NCBI GenBank assembly: GCA_014898415.1
Contig: RCTD01000007.1
Coordinates: 1,426,001 to 1,490,000 of the forward strand
From: Stromatinia cepivora
Taxonomy: Eukaryota > Ascomycota > Leotiomycetes > Helotiales > Sclerotiniaceae
DNA: 64,000 bases
Direction of reading: 5' to 3'
Made by a program: the position numbers and the translations under genes. The notes below the pieces were generated by a model that worked only from the letters and a program-made list of their open reading frames with translations, was not told the origin of the DNA and did not search any database. Numbering within the stretch: position 1 is the first letter of the stretch; every line of letters starts with the position of its first letter. Positions 11,512 to 22,800 of the stretch are shown here, piece by piece.

Positions 11512-13255
11512 TTAACCTACAACCTGTTCCTCTAATGTTCCATTACTCCCATTTCCATCGAATAGCCGATATTTGGAGTCAGTAAGCGGTCCTTGACTCC
11601 TTAGATTGTATATACGATAATTTTGTTCTTGCTTCTCCTCTTGTTTCTTCTTCTCAAACCTCTCAAGAAGTTTTTGCATCTTGATCTCGTCTTCCCTCAA
11701 CCATGCCTCGGAGTGACCTTCTACCTTTTTCCCTCCGCTCGACGCAGCATCTGTGTTGATCCAATCTACCAATTCACGAACATACTCCGGTTCTCGTCCC
11801 TCTTTAAGAGAATGAAACGCTCTGCCGAACCCCTTTTCTATCACTTTGAGTCTATATTCTTCCCTCATTTCTTCCTCCCTTGGCAATTGTGCTCTTCCGG
11901 AGAACACAGCTGCGACTGCAATGGCCTGGAATTCGAACAGGGAAAAGGTCGATACATGATATGCTGTGCCAACGAATGCAAGTGTTGGATCTGGAATATA
12001 AAATATGTCTGTGAAGATTGTGGACTTGCGTTCCATCAGTTACGAGAACTGTTTCGTTTGCTTCGGCTGGATGTGTTAAATCGTCATGATAACGATGGAG
12101 AAAGGGGTATGAAATGTGGTATCCTGTGCAAATTATGACTTTATCGATGCCAACAAGCGTTGTCCCATCTTTTAAGTGAACGATCCCTCGACCTTTGTTA
12201 CTTGTTTCAAACTCAAAAGACACGCATTCTCCAACCCTTTCTGTCCTTGGAGGTAGAAAGCTGAGGGGAAGATCAAATTGGCCACCTCGAGTGGATTGAT
12301 AAACCTTCTTGGCTATCCCGTTAACCTCCCTGGCAATGTCGGTCGAAGATACACTGCCTCCAATTAGAAGTACGGTCTGAAGAAAGTCAATACACTGCAT
12401 TCTTACTGGGCATGATTGCTTACCTGGCCTGCAAGTTCTTGGGGTCTTCTGTAAACTTTCGAGTGCATAACCCTTTCGGGATATTGTTCTCTCCAATCTT
12501 TCAATCCTTTGATGTCGGGCACTTTGCTGGCATAGTAATGCCCACTCGCCACGACTACTTTATCAAATACCTATCACGAGTCAGCATTCGAAGAACTTCC
12601 AAACGCACACTCAACAATTTACTTCTTCGCTTTCCACAAATTCAATGTTCCCGCCCTGAGTTTTATTCAGCAGTTTTGATTTCACAACCCATTTACTGTC
12701 TACTTTCTCAATAGTCTCGATTTTGGTATTGTATCTCAAGACCTGTTCGAGATGAAATCTCCTGGCATAGTCCTTCAAATAATCACCAACAACCTTCACA
12801 TTGACAAAGTCGCCGGTGCCCTCTTTCCATGGGTGGCCTTTCATTTCTTGAAGTTTCGTCGAAATGTTCGTCGTTAGGCCGAAGTATGCAGGGCCTGGTG
12901 GTGCGTGCTTCAGTATGAGTTTTTCGGTCTGAAGAGGTGACGATTGAGGTGTGACACCCTGAGAATCCGAATCTGAGTCCAGATAGAGGCACGCAACGGA
13001 TGGCAAAATGGATGGATATTTCGATTCCAGCGGCTTTCTTTCATCGTATGTCCTAGATCATTTTATTAACATTACTTTTCCTCACAGCCTTCGAAAATGG
13101 AAAGAGATAGACTGGTTGACGCACCAAACACCACCTGGTTCCGAGGATCGCTCATAGATTGTTACATCCAAACCATAATCTAGAAGATGTCTTGCTGCCG
13201 CCAGACCACTAACACCCGCACCGATGACGGCAACTCTTTCAATACTTAAGCCCAT
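11512..13255 (-). CDS. Flavin-containing monooxygenase, frameshifted
   Basis: Four exons: 13125-13255, 12623-13052, 12424-12570 and 11512-12376, with introns of 72, 52 and 47 bp. The product is an FAD/NADPH class B monooxygenase of the FMO type, which oxidises soft nucleophiles. Visible motifs are the FAD-binding GAGVSGLAAARHL at residues about 12-24, EPGGVWTYDERKPLESKYPS across the first splice, VVVASGHYYASKVPDIKGL, the NADPH-binding LLIGGSVSSTDIAREV, and ICTGYHISYPFLH. After VTDGTQVHNLHR the frame breaks near 12005-12013. The expected IFYIPDPTLAFVG continues one frame over and is then open to the stop at 11512. Summed exon length is one base over a multiple of three, matching one +1 or -2 indel. 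An alternative 85-bp intron (GTTATC donor) would restore the frame but would delete the conserved segment. The gene is a recent pseudogene or carries a sequence error. Confidence 0.82.
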
Positions 13256-14639
13256 ATTACGTTTATAAGCTTCCGAGTCGAAATAAATCCAGTCCAACAT
13301 CCAAGTTATTTGACGATATATTTGACGATACAACAAAAGATAATTAGTCGTCACACAAGCACTTTAATGAGTCTATTCTACAAACCAACGCCGTTATCAA
13401 AATTCAAAGTCAAGAGTACTTTCTCTGCGGGCCATGCATCGACATCTTTATGTTTCGCTCTTATTCCTAGACGGATGTCGAAATATTGTGTGATGGCTGC
13501 AGGCCATTTCGCCATCTTTCGCTTCTGCATGCTAGTTGACCAATGATGTCGAGCATCTGAGAGACATCCCACCCAAGGGTAATAATGCGTTTGGCGTGGT
13601 TACAGGCCCATATAACATATAGCGGGTGCAACGGGATCTGCAAATGTTTCAAGATTGCCTGGTTATTGGGTGATTATTTTGGAAATGGTTAGCACGTGGG
13701 AATCGCATTATCATCACGTGATTCTTCATACAACGATGGATCTAACTCCTTGAATCGATGGAAACCATTTTCCAGTTGAAACAGGAAGGAATACAATTGC
13801 TTAATGAATATTCCGATGGATTGATTACAGCGATCCTCAATATCACACCGAGCCTTTGCAGTGAATTGGAGGCCCATGTAAGAGAAATGATTTCGTCACC
13901 GAATGACAGCAACAACTATCCTCCCATCCATATTGCAGAGCAGTCAAACGGTCTTCAGGTCAAGTGTGGTCTTGAGTAAAGTTTTTAATATACTGGCCAG
14001 CAATATATCTCAATGCAAAGAGTTTCCCATTGTGCGCCTGGAGTTTTGACATTTTGTTCCTTATTCCTAATGGCCTTTTTTCGAAGATTTGAGTCTTGCT
14101 ATTCTTGTTGATGCTGTGACGGTGGATCAAAGAGGCAGCGGAGTGGATGTTATGTTGATGGATGAGCGATAGCAATATAATCATAACGTTTTGATAACAG
14201 GATTCACCACTCGGTCGTTTCATCTAACGCTCCCGTCTCAAACGATTCGCAATCTCCCAATGATAACCTCTATCTAGCTTGATCTTCTGTATTCGTTCTT
14301 TTGACCGGCCATCATTACGAATAATTTGATGAAACGTCTTAGATTACTGCAACCTCATTTTTGATACACAATCTTTTGCTGCTTCCTTATCCACCATTTT
14401 CGCACGTATCTCAAGTACTGCCATTCCACACACTAATTAATCTGTCGCATTTTGCAGTTATTAAGGACACCACAACCACGGTTCCACACTATAATTCGTA
14501 CTGCAACTGAACAACCACACGAAACGGCATTATCATTGGGATTATCCCAGAGATCACAAGAAGCGCAGTCTCTCAACATATCATATCGACCACCACCCCA
14601 TGGTATTCGCATTGATATCATTGCTCGCACAGTATTACA
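13256..14639. other. Intergenic region
   Basis: This is the upstream side of the monooxygenase. Short frames (for example on the plus strand at 13758-13979) have no recognisable domain or splice support. Nothing else is seen. Confidence 0.35.
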
Positions 14640-14847
14640 ATGAATCGCACGACATATCCAACGTTCAATGAAAATTCGGATCTCGATGTAGTAAGTTCCC
14701 CTTAAAAATGTTTATCCTTATGTTCTAACCATAATTCTTTCATAGTCTGCAATAATGCTACTCTTTTGTGTAGTTGTCGGCACTGTATGTTTTCTGTCAA
14801 TATGGGAGAAAAGAAATCTGCTATACTTTCACTTCTTGGTTATGTGA
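14640..14847 (+). CDS. Possible two-exon membrane micro-protein (50 aa)
   Basis: This is a candidate gene, too small for ordinary ORF cut-offs. Exon 14640-14690 begins MNRTTYPTFNENSDLDV and ends at a good GTAAGT donor. The 55-bp intron 14691-14745 has a CTAAC branch and a TAG acceptor. Exon 14746-14847 continues the frame as SAIMLLFCVVVGTVCFLSIW and ends at TGA. The result is a 17-residue polar N terminus, one hydrophobic segment of about 20 residues, and a short aromatic/basic tail. The intron signals are the main support. There is no homology I can name. It could instead be the start of a longer transcript, since another GTATGT lies in exon 2, or a chance frame. Confidence 0.3.
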
Positions 14848-16219
14848 GGATGGAAGAGGAGAAAATGGATGGGGTCATGGATGGAAGACAGGAGAAAGGG
14901 AAGGTACAGGGCTGGTGAGAGAGTATGACAATATGGAAATCACAATTGGATTGGATGCAGGAAGGAAGAGTGGAAGGAAAAAAAGATATAAGAGGATGCT
15001 CGGGTCTATATGGTGGGCAGTATGTGGGATTGATAGTGTTAAATACTATTGGAGGGGGGTAAAAGAAACAGTACCAAGGTTGTTATAGCTGTGTATTATT
15101 CTTCAGTCAATATTACTTACGAAAGTGGAGCTCTTTTCCAAAGGAAGATCTCAAAAAGTCTTAAAGGTCTTTGGTAATGATCAAGGTCTATGCCTACCTA
15201 AGTATCAAACATCATGATACTGAGATCAATCAAATTGAGGGAACATAACTGATACACTTTCTCATTGAAAACCTCTTTTCTAATTTCTTCTTGGGTGTAC
15301 AAAGGCTGTGTCTATTAGTGAATTTCAAGAATCTCAAAGATATTAAATCCATTCGGCTGAGGGGGGCGAAGCGGAACACAAACCATTCTCCTGAAGTATA
15401 TACCATCTAAGCCCTTCAATATTCCTCCTACATACCTCTCCGTTGTTACCAATGAATCACACAATTAAAACTGTTACTGACTCATATTTTTCCTCTTCAT
15501 GTTGTCCAAAGTATCTTGTGTTAGTGAGTATGTTTGACATCAAAGCTAAGTGACTCAGAAAGGAGACAGAACAATACTTTGAGTGACTTTCTCTTGCAGC
15601 CTTCGGAGTCTTTTCTTATACACCTCTTTATTTTCATCAACGATTTTATATGTTCGGGATTCTGAGGATGCAAACACTAGGTTAAGAAGGGCAGAACTTT
15701 GTTTTCAATACTATTCTCAACCTCTCAAGGTTGATATGAACATAACTGGTTTCAAAAGATATTCTCTATTACACCTCAACAGCAGTCCAGTAAATGACTT
15801 CTTTCTAACTCCTTCAACACTTTGACTTATATACTTCCTACTGTGGCAAAGAAATCCCAGGTAATAGATTGTACCAAGTCTATTCTCTCTACACTGGGAG
15901 CTGATACTCAAAACTTGGCATTCAGTTCAGGCAAGCCTTTACACATTCTGATCAATTCGGAATCAAGAGATATCTTTCTTTAATAACTTTTCTCGCCGTA
16001 CTTTCTAATCTTCATTCTTTTTATTGATAATGTACTATCTTATCTGAAAGTGAAGTTATCACGTCCCATGTTTGAAGATCCTTCTCATAACAATCTCAGC
16101 TCGACAGCTCTTCTCAATCAACCTAATTTTATATTTATAAAATATTTTCTCAATCAACCTCACACAACAACAACTCCAATCCGATCTTTTATCAACAAGA
16201 TAGATTGATATTAATCATA
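14848..16219. other. Intergenic region
   Basis: No supported gene. Purine-rich plus-strand DNA at 14850-15060 gives an apparent Gly/Lys/Arg frame that looks compositional. The last few hundred bases are probably the promoter and leader of the gene at 16220, including two copies of TCTCAATCAACCT (near 16112 and 16148). Confidence 0.35.
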
Positions 16220-17463
16220 ATGGATAAAGTCAAAGCAATTATTGAGAAAGGAAAAGCAGTAGTTCAGAAAGGAAAAGAGCAAGAATTGTTCCAAACACAT
16301 GATGATTACCAGAATCCGGATGCTGCTACAGAGTGGAAGGAATTTGTGAGTTGATTCAAAATTATTAGCCTTCCTCCTTCCCTTCTTTCCCTCTTGAGAG
16401 ATCAATACTAATCTTTGTATTCTTACTATAGTTGAAATCAACTCACTATAGTGCAGTTCTTCCAGCCGGTTATTTGGATGTTGATCAACTTCAGGATGAC
16501 CCAACCTTTTGCATCGAAATATCTGTTCACCAATTAGAAATCCAAGCTCGCTGTGTCGTCTTGGTGAAGCAATTTAATTCATACAAAGGAAATTCACAGC
16601 GCAATCAACTATTGATCTCGGATGTCGTCTATTACAATCTTGCTCATGAGACCGCAGAGACGGAGGTTTGGAGAGGAATCCTCAATTTCCGACAATTCGA
16701 CGCTGCATATATGAACGACATTACTCAGCTCTCAAAAATCGGACTCGGTGAAGATAATATTGCTACCACAGTATGGCATCCAGTCTTTGGTACAAAATAC
16801 GTCCGACCTGCACCTTACAACCCGAGCATCAGGGCTCCTGACTTGGAGAAAGTTCTTGAGGCTGATCGTGAAGCTAAGCGTGAAGTGTATCGCTGTGAGG
16901 GTACCTCCGCAAGATTGACGCGAGCTCCCACCTTTGGAAGTAGTACTGCCTCAGATCGAGAATGGGTTTCCAGCGTATTAAACGGCTATCTCAACGTTTC
17001 CGATGAATGGCTTGTTCATGATCCTCCTGCTAGTATCATCAGCAATTGCCCTGCCTTGATCAACCACGACCACGAGTGTACCGCCCCTGTCGATTTACTG
17101 CCAGCTTCGCCAGTTCTCAACTCCGTTCCGACTCCAGCTTCTGCTGGTCTTGATTATACTGGTCCCAATCCTTCGGCTACTCTCAACCAACGCTTAGATG
17201 ACCATGTTGATGCACCGATTGCAAGAGAGGAGGTGGATTTGGAAAGTGCTAGTCAGAGGAAAGCTAATTTGGAGTACCGAGTTGTAAGTTCTCACCAATT
17301 CATACTTGCATATAATCAGCATTTCCCATCTTCATTGCTAACTCTGAATACCTTATAGATCGTAGCTATCTTACTCATCATCTTCATCGGTGGATCAATC
17401 GCAGCAATCATCGGAGCAATTATTATTGCAACCAAAAGAAAGTGTAATGGTCCCTGTTTCTAG
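16220..17463 (+). CDS. Orphan protein with one C-terminal membrane segment
   Basis: Three exons: 16220-16345, 16432-17283 and 17359-17463, with introns of 86 and 75 bp. They give 360 aa with no frame conflict. The N terminus MDKVKAIIEKGKAVVQKGKE is a basic amphipathic helix with no signal peptide. A soluble region of about 280 residues follows, with ISVHQLEIQARCVVLVKQFN and FGTKYVRPAPYNPS. A long hydrophobic Ile/Ala/Gly-rich segment (about residues 326-348) comes near the C terminus and is followed by a basic Cys-containing tail, KRKCNGPCF. This suggests a tail-anchored or single-pass protein with its bulk in the cytoplasm, possibly palmitoylated at the terminal cysteines (inference). I do not recognise a family. 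Confidence 0.72.
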
Positions 17464-18580
17464 GTAGATTACAGATTGCAACAATGGGATGATATAATAT
17501 AATGCTGCGATTTCAGGTCAGACATCATGATGGTTTAAGCTGATGTTTATCAGCTGCTTATTGTTCTCTATGTTTTAGTTAAAGCAGTGGTTTGGGCTAG
17601 CTGCTTCGGATGATTCTTTCGATTGATTAGGTTGATAATAGTATATACAAATTAAGTTACTTTATAGATTTTCGATGAATTTATACTTTCATTTTGGTTT
17701 TTGTGAATACAATGAATGTCTTTAGTTATATATATTGGTGGGATGATCACAGTAATATACAAATAAAATCCGAACATTATAAGTATTCCTCTCAAGGCTT
17801 CTAGTTGATATAGATTGGATATCTAGTTTATCTTATACAATACTTTTACTCTACTCAAAAATTCCAAAACCAAAGCTTTTTCTGTCAATTATAAACTTAA
17901 TATTTCTATACTCATCTCAAATCTTTTAATACATTATAAAGTTTCAACTTTACTTTAATAATCATTCATACTCGTTTTATAATTTCTAACACGAAATAAT
18001 TATATAAATATGATTGATTCAAAGATTATAGATATTCATCTCAAGTCACCTAGATAGTATGGTTCTATTATTCGCTTCTGGTGGGGGTATTTTGGAGGCC
18101 TTTCTTGGTGTTAAAATTGGATATCATTTGAATCTTTAACTTTGATTTGAAAAATAAAAAGATTCAATTCAGATGAATATCAAATTAATTTTTGAACATA
18201 TTTTCCTATTTCATTCTTTATTATAACATTTATTATCATTTTAGCTTTTTTTCTACAAAAGTATAATATTATAACTCTAGATGTATATCTTAATTTCAAA
18301 TCTAATATCTAGAATAGTACGAATCTGAGAATATCTCGTCCACTACTCTTAATCATTTCAGCATATATCATCCAGACATCTGTGTGAGATCCAAACAATA
18401 ACACTCTATAATCATCCCAATCTCACAAATGATACTACTGAAACAAATCACTAGAATACACTACAAATCCAAACCCCAGATAATAACTTTTGCATCTAGA
18501 TACCTGCTCATCATTCTTATCCACATCTAACAACCATCAAGAATCCACCTCCAATTTTCGTATACAATACATCATATTAT
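17464..18580. other. AT-rich intergenic region
   Basis: This is the 3' flank of the orphan gene, strongly AT-rich with many stop codons in all frames. No gene is seen. Confidence 0.4.
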
Positions 18581-18808
18581 ACATCATACATCATACATCA
18601 TACATCATACATCATACATCATACATCATACATCATACATCATACATCATACATCATACATCATACATCATACATCATACATCATACATCATACATCATA
18701 CATCATACATCATACATCATACATCATACATCATACATCATACATCATACATCATACATCATACATCATACATCATACATCATACATCATACATCATACA
18801 TCATACAT
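18581..18808 (+). repeat. Heptanucleotide microsatellite (ACATCAT)n
   Basis: About 32 nearly perfect tandem copies of the 7-bp unit ACATCAT span roughly 228 bp. Seven is not a multiple of three, so any reading frame cycles through YIIHHTS every 21 bases. The apparent 117-aa frame over it is an artefact of the repeat. An imperfect copy (ACATCATATTAT) flanks the left edge. Confidence 0.97.
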
Positions 18809-19869
18809 ACCTCCTTATAAAATACCTCACGAAACAATTATAAATAAAAGTCCACCTATAATTTTAGCTCATTATTTATTTTATATAAATCTCACACAAG
18901 AAAGATATCTCCTTAAAACAAAACTCCTATCACCTCTTTATCGACCAATTAACTATTCCCTCAAACCCCTATGAATTTCAGACCAATAATCTCTATCTAA
19001 TTCCGCCCCGCCAAATCTATTTCCCGTTTTAATAGATTCCAATTGTAACTCGGAGTCGAAATGAGAAAGTGGAATATAGTAGTTTTTCTACCAGTAGTAT
19101 TCGAGCTATTACGAGGAGATAGAATTTGACCGTGTTAGTGTCCATTTTGTATTATGAAAAATAATCTCAGAAATCTCTTTTTGGTAAAAAGGATGGATGG
19201 ATACTTTTCTAAATAACCATACCGACTCAAATCTCCAATGAGTGGATCTATCTGTGCCATTCTAAGTTCATAAATTGTCACACCTACTTTTATAATTTAT
19301 ATAAACACCAAAAAAGTCCATATTTTTAATCTTACTAATTACGAAAGGAATTCATCATAAGAGGCAAGTCGCTTGACTCCGAGTAAAGCCTTGAGGCTCT
19401 GGTACAAACTGACCGAATACAAATACTAGTTTCAGCTAATTCTCTCCATCCATGATTAACGATTTGGAAACTGATATATTGATTGATATACCAGACACGC
19501 AATCCAGATTCACGGCGCAGATTTTTCTTACTGTTGGAGGAGTATTAAATACATATACTAGTAAAAATACCTAGGTAGCAAAACAGAATTTGGAAACTAA
19601 TTATTATCGCAGAACGGTAGAATAGTAAATTCAAACGCTATTCCATGCTTGCTTTCTATTTACCAAAACATACACAAATTATCAAAAAAGAAAATCATTC
19701 AATGTTCCTTCATCCAACTATTCATTACCATACCATGAAGCATTACTCATGTCCATTACTCATTCCGTTCATATCTTCGTACCCTTTTCCCTCCCCCACG
19801 CCATTCCCCTACATCCCACCTCAAACCTAACCAAGACTCCCTCCGCTCGCACCCCTCTTCTTCCCCCAC
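18809..19869. other. Intergenic region
   Basis: This is AT-rich DNA between the microsatellite and the 3' end of the giant minus-strand gene. No gene is seen. Confidence 0.4.
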
Positions 19870-22800
19870 CTACTCCTCCTCTTCTCCGTATTCGAGTTGT
19901 TTACCGAATGATCTATTTTCTGCAGGGCGGGGAAGAGATGTACTAAAGCGCTCCTGGTGAATCGTTGAAGATGACAACTCACCACCTTCAAATTGTCTCA
20001 AGAGGCTCCGAACATTACTACTTCTATTCACTGGCTCGGTAATTTCCCATTGAGACTCCACATCCGGTGAATTTGTAGTTGATAAACCGAATTTAGATCC
20101 CTGTGAATGTCCTGACGATCGTACAGGCTCATCACGTTTGGCAAAACCGCGCTGGCTTTCAAATTCGGGATTTTCGCGAGGCTTTTCAACGGAACCTGGA
20201 ATTCTCGTTGGAAGACCGGTGTTGAATCCTTGTGAAGGTCTAGAAGATGTTGGTGGCTCGCCATATCTGGAATAGCTGAGCTGCTTTTTCAACTCAGGAT
20301 TTTTGCGAACTGTATCTTGCGTTCTTTGGCTTGCTACAGGCAATCGTGAAGGTCCCGAAGGTCGTATTGGTTCATTGTACGTGGGATATGGACGTTCATT
20401 TTCACTTTTAGGATTCTCACGGATGGTTTCAGCACGTTCGGACGTTCTCACCGGCATGCCAAAATTGAGCCCATGAGAAACAGGAGATCGTCGCGATTCG
20501 TCATATGTAGGGAACGTTTCGGTGGACATTTTTGTCGTCACGGATGTTGATGGCGCTGGTGAGATGTCATCTCGGTGCTTTGTTTGATCTGTTGGTGTTA
20601 TTAATGGATCTTGCGCAGCTTTGGTGTCGTCAACGCGAAATTCTTGAGTTGCATATGTCTCTGAGAAATTGTCTTGCTGATAAGATGGGCTCTCGTAGGC
20701 AGTTTGCGGCTCTAGCTCTGGCAGTGATTGCTCACTATTATGTTGGCGGTTGTAGGTAGTTTGCGTAGCAGAAGGAGTTTCCTCAAGGTCTGAATATCTT
20801 TGTTCTGTTACAGATCTGCTGAAGCTAGCCCCATGGGTTGGATGAGCGTCCCTTGGGTCAGAGTCAGAAGTCACTGGCTTTGGCTCCGGCTCCGGCTCTA
20901 ATGTTTCATTGCCATCCTGATAAGTTCGGTTATTAATGGGAAATTCTACATAGCTTGAATGTCTTTGCTCAGATACAGATTCAGGGTTGCTGAAGTTGGG
21001 CTGTTGAGTTGAGTACTGCCCTGCCTCAATTTGTGTAGTTTCTGGCTCTAGCACTTGTTCCAGCTGTTCGGCATCGATGTAGTCACCAGTAAAAGCACCT
21101 GAGCCAAAAGATCCCTCACGACTTAGAAACTCTTCCTCTTGTCTGTAAGCCTCCATAGCACCCTCGGGCTCAACTTCTTGAGAGTAGATGGATATGGTAT
21201 CTTCGAGTTGCTTATCATCCTTCAAGACTGTGGGCACTTCATCTGAAATACTTTGATTGTCTTCAAAAGCTTGGTCCTCCGTTGGCTCTGTCATGGAGTT
21301 TTCTTTCTTGAAAATGGTTTCCTCTTCCAGAGGAATGACTTCTTCTCTAGGAGTTACTGTCAGATTGGAGAAGCTTTCTATGCTAAGTTGTGCTTGTGGT
21401 TCGCTTCCGGGGAGGAATTTACTCTGAAATTGATCGCGAGAAGTATCGTCTTGTGGTGAATCGTCATATTTTTCTTCAGCAATGGCTTCATGATTACCAA
21501 GAACTGGCTTTGACTCAATAGCAACATTCTCTTCAGGTATATACTCGCTTACAGGAATGATAGGTATTTCTCTCGAATCTGAATCGGTCATGACCTCAAT
21601 TTTGTGTTCGTGTGGAACAATGGAGCTGTTTTGAGCGACCTGCTTCTCAAATGGGAGAATGCCTTCGGAGTTTTGGTATATTCCGGTCTGCATAGTGTCT
21701 TGAACTAGAAGAGATTCAGGAACAGGATAATTCTCTTTCTCCAAGACGATCGACTCGTTTTGAACTAGATCACTTGGTGAAGGAATCACGAAACCAATCT
21801 CGTCTCGGCTTGGCTCGTTATCATGCTGTATTCCACCATTCGGGGCTGAGATTCCTTCATGGCTGGGCTCAGTTGATTGACCTTCAGCTAAGTCCTCCAA
21901 TTCTTGGGCTCTATCCTCGACCGAGTTGTCCTTAACCGTTTCACTGCCATCAACTCTGTCAGATGGATTTTCTGGAGTCATCTCTTCGGTCTCTAGCTCT
22001 TTTGGAATGTCGAGGTATTCATGAACGGTTTTGCTCTCTTCATATTCCACGAAAGGGGCATCTCTCAAGTTATCTTCAGGGGTCGGTTCCGCTTCGATGA
22101 CCTCGAGATGCTCCACAGATAGAATTTCGTTCTCCATCTCCTCATTTTCACCCTCGACGTCCAAATCTATGTTGGAAATAGGCCCCCGCTCAATAACCTC
22201 TTCTACAAGACTATTTTCGAGTACCGTTTCACTCTCATAATCCTTTGATTCGCTACCTTGCGCGAACTTTGTAGGTACTGACTCGAATTTCGTCACAGAT
22301 AACTCTCCTCCGATCACGGATCCTGGTTCGAGTTGAACGGACAGGCTTTCCTTTTCCTCGATGTCGGCTGGAGGGCTACCATCATCACTTAAGCTTGCGT
22401 TTTGGTGATCTTTCATCTTGGTTTCGGTGGGAAGCTCGGCAGCTATCAATTCGCTCTCTAGCACATTTGGCTGGTACCTAGATAGAGATTCAAAGTCAAG
22501 AGGTGATATTTCGTTGATTAGAGTCACATTTTCGGGTTCTTCGGCAATGGTCACGTTTTCTGGGATCATCTCTTCGAGTCCGGTAGAAATCCGAAGAGAC
22601 TTTTCTTCAGGTAGATCTCCATCCTCTGCAGATTGTGCTTGGCTGGTACCGTCGTTGGTGTTTGGGGTAATTTTTCCTTGCTGGGTTAACTCATCCGTAG
22701 GTGGAATAATTGTGTTCTCGGCTGTCTCAATCTTGGGTTCTTCGAAAGAATTATCTTCCTCTAAGTCGGTTGATTCTGTGGCAAGCTTATCAAGGTTTTC

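Noticed and set aside
11992..12095. 85-bp intron to explain the monooxygenase frame change
   Set aside because: The donor GTTATC is poor, and splicing would remove the conserved VTDGTQVHNLH segment. A true indel fits better.
18581..18808. CRISPR-like array
   Set aside because: These are simple 7-bp tandem copies without spacers, in a eukaryotic genome.
18490..18843. 117-aa YIIHHTS repeat protein
   Set aside because: It is produced by the ACATCAT microsatellite. There is no gene context.
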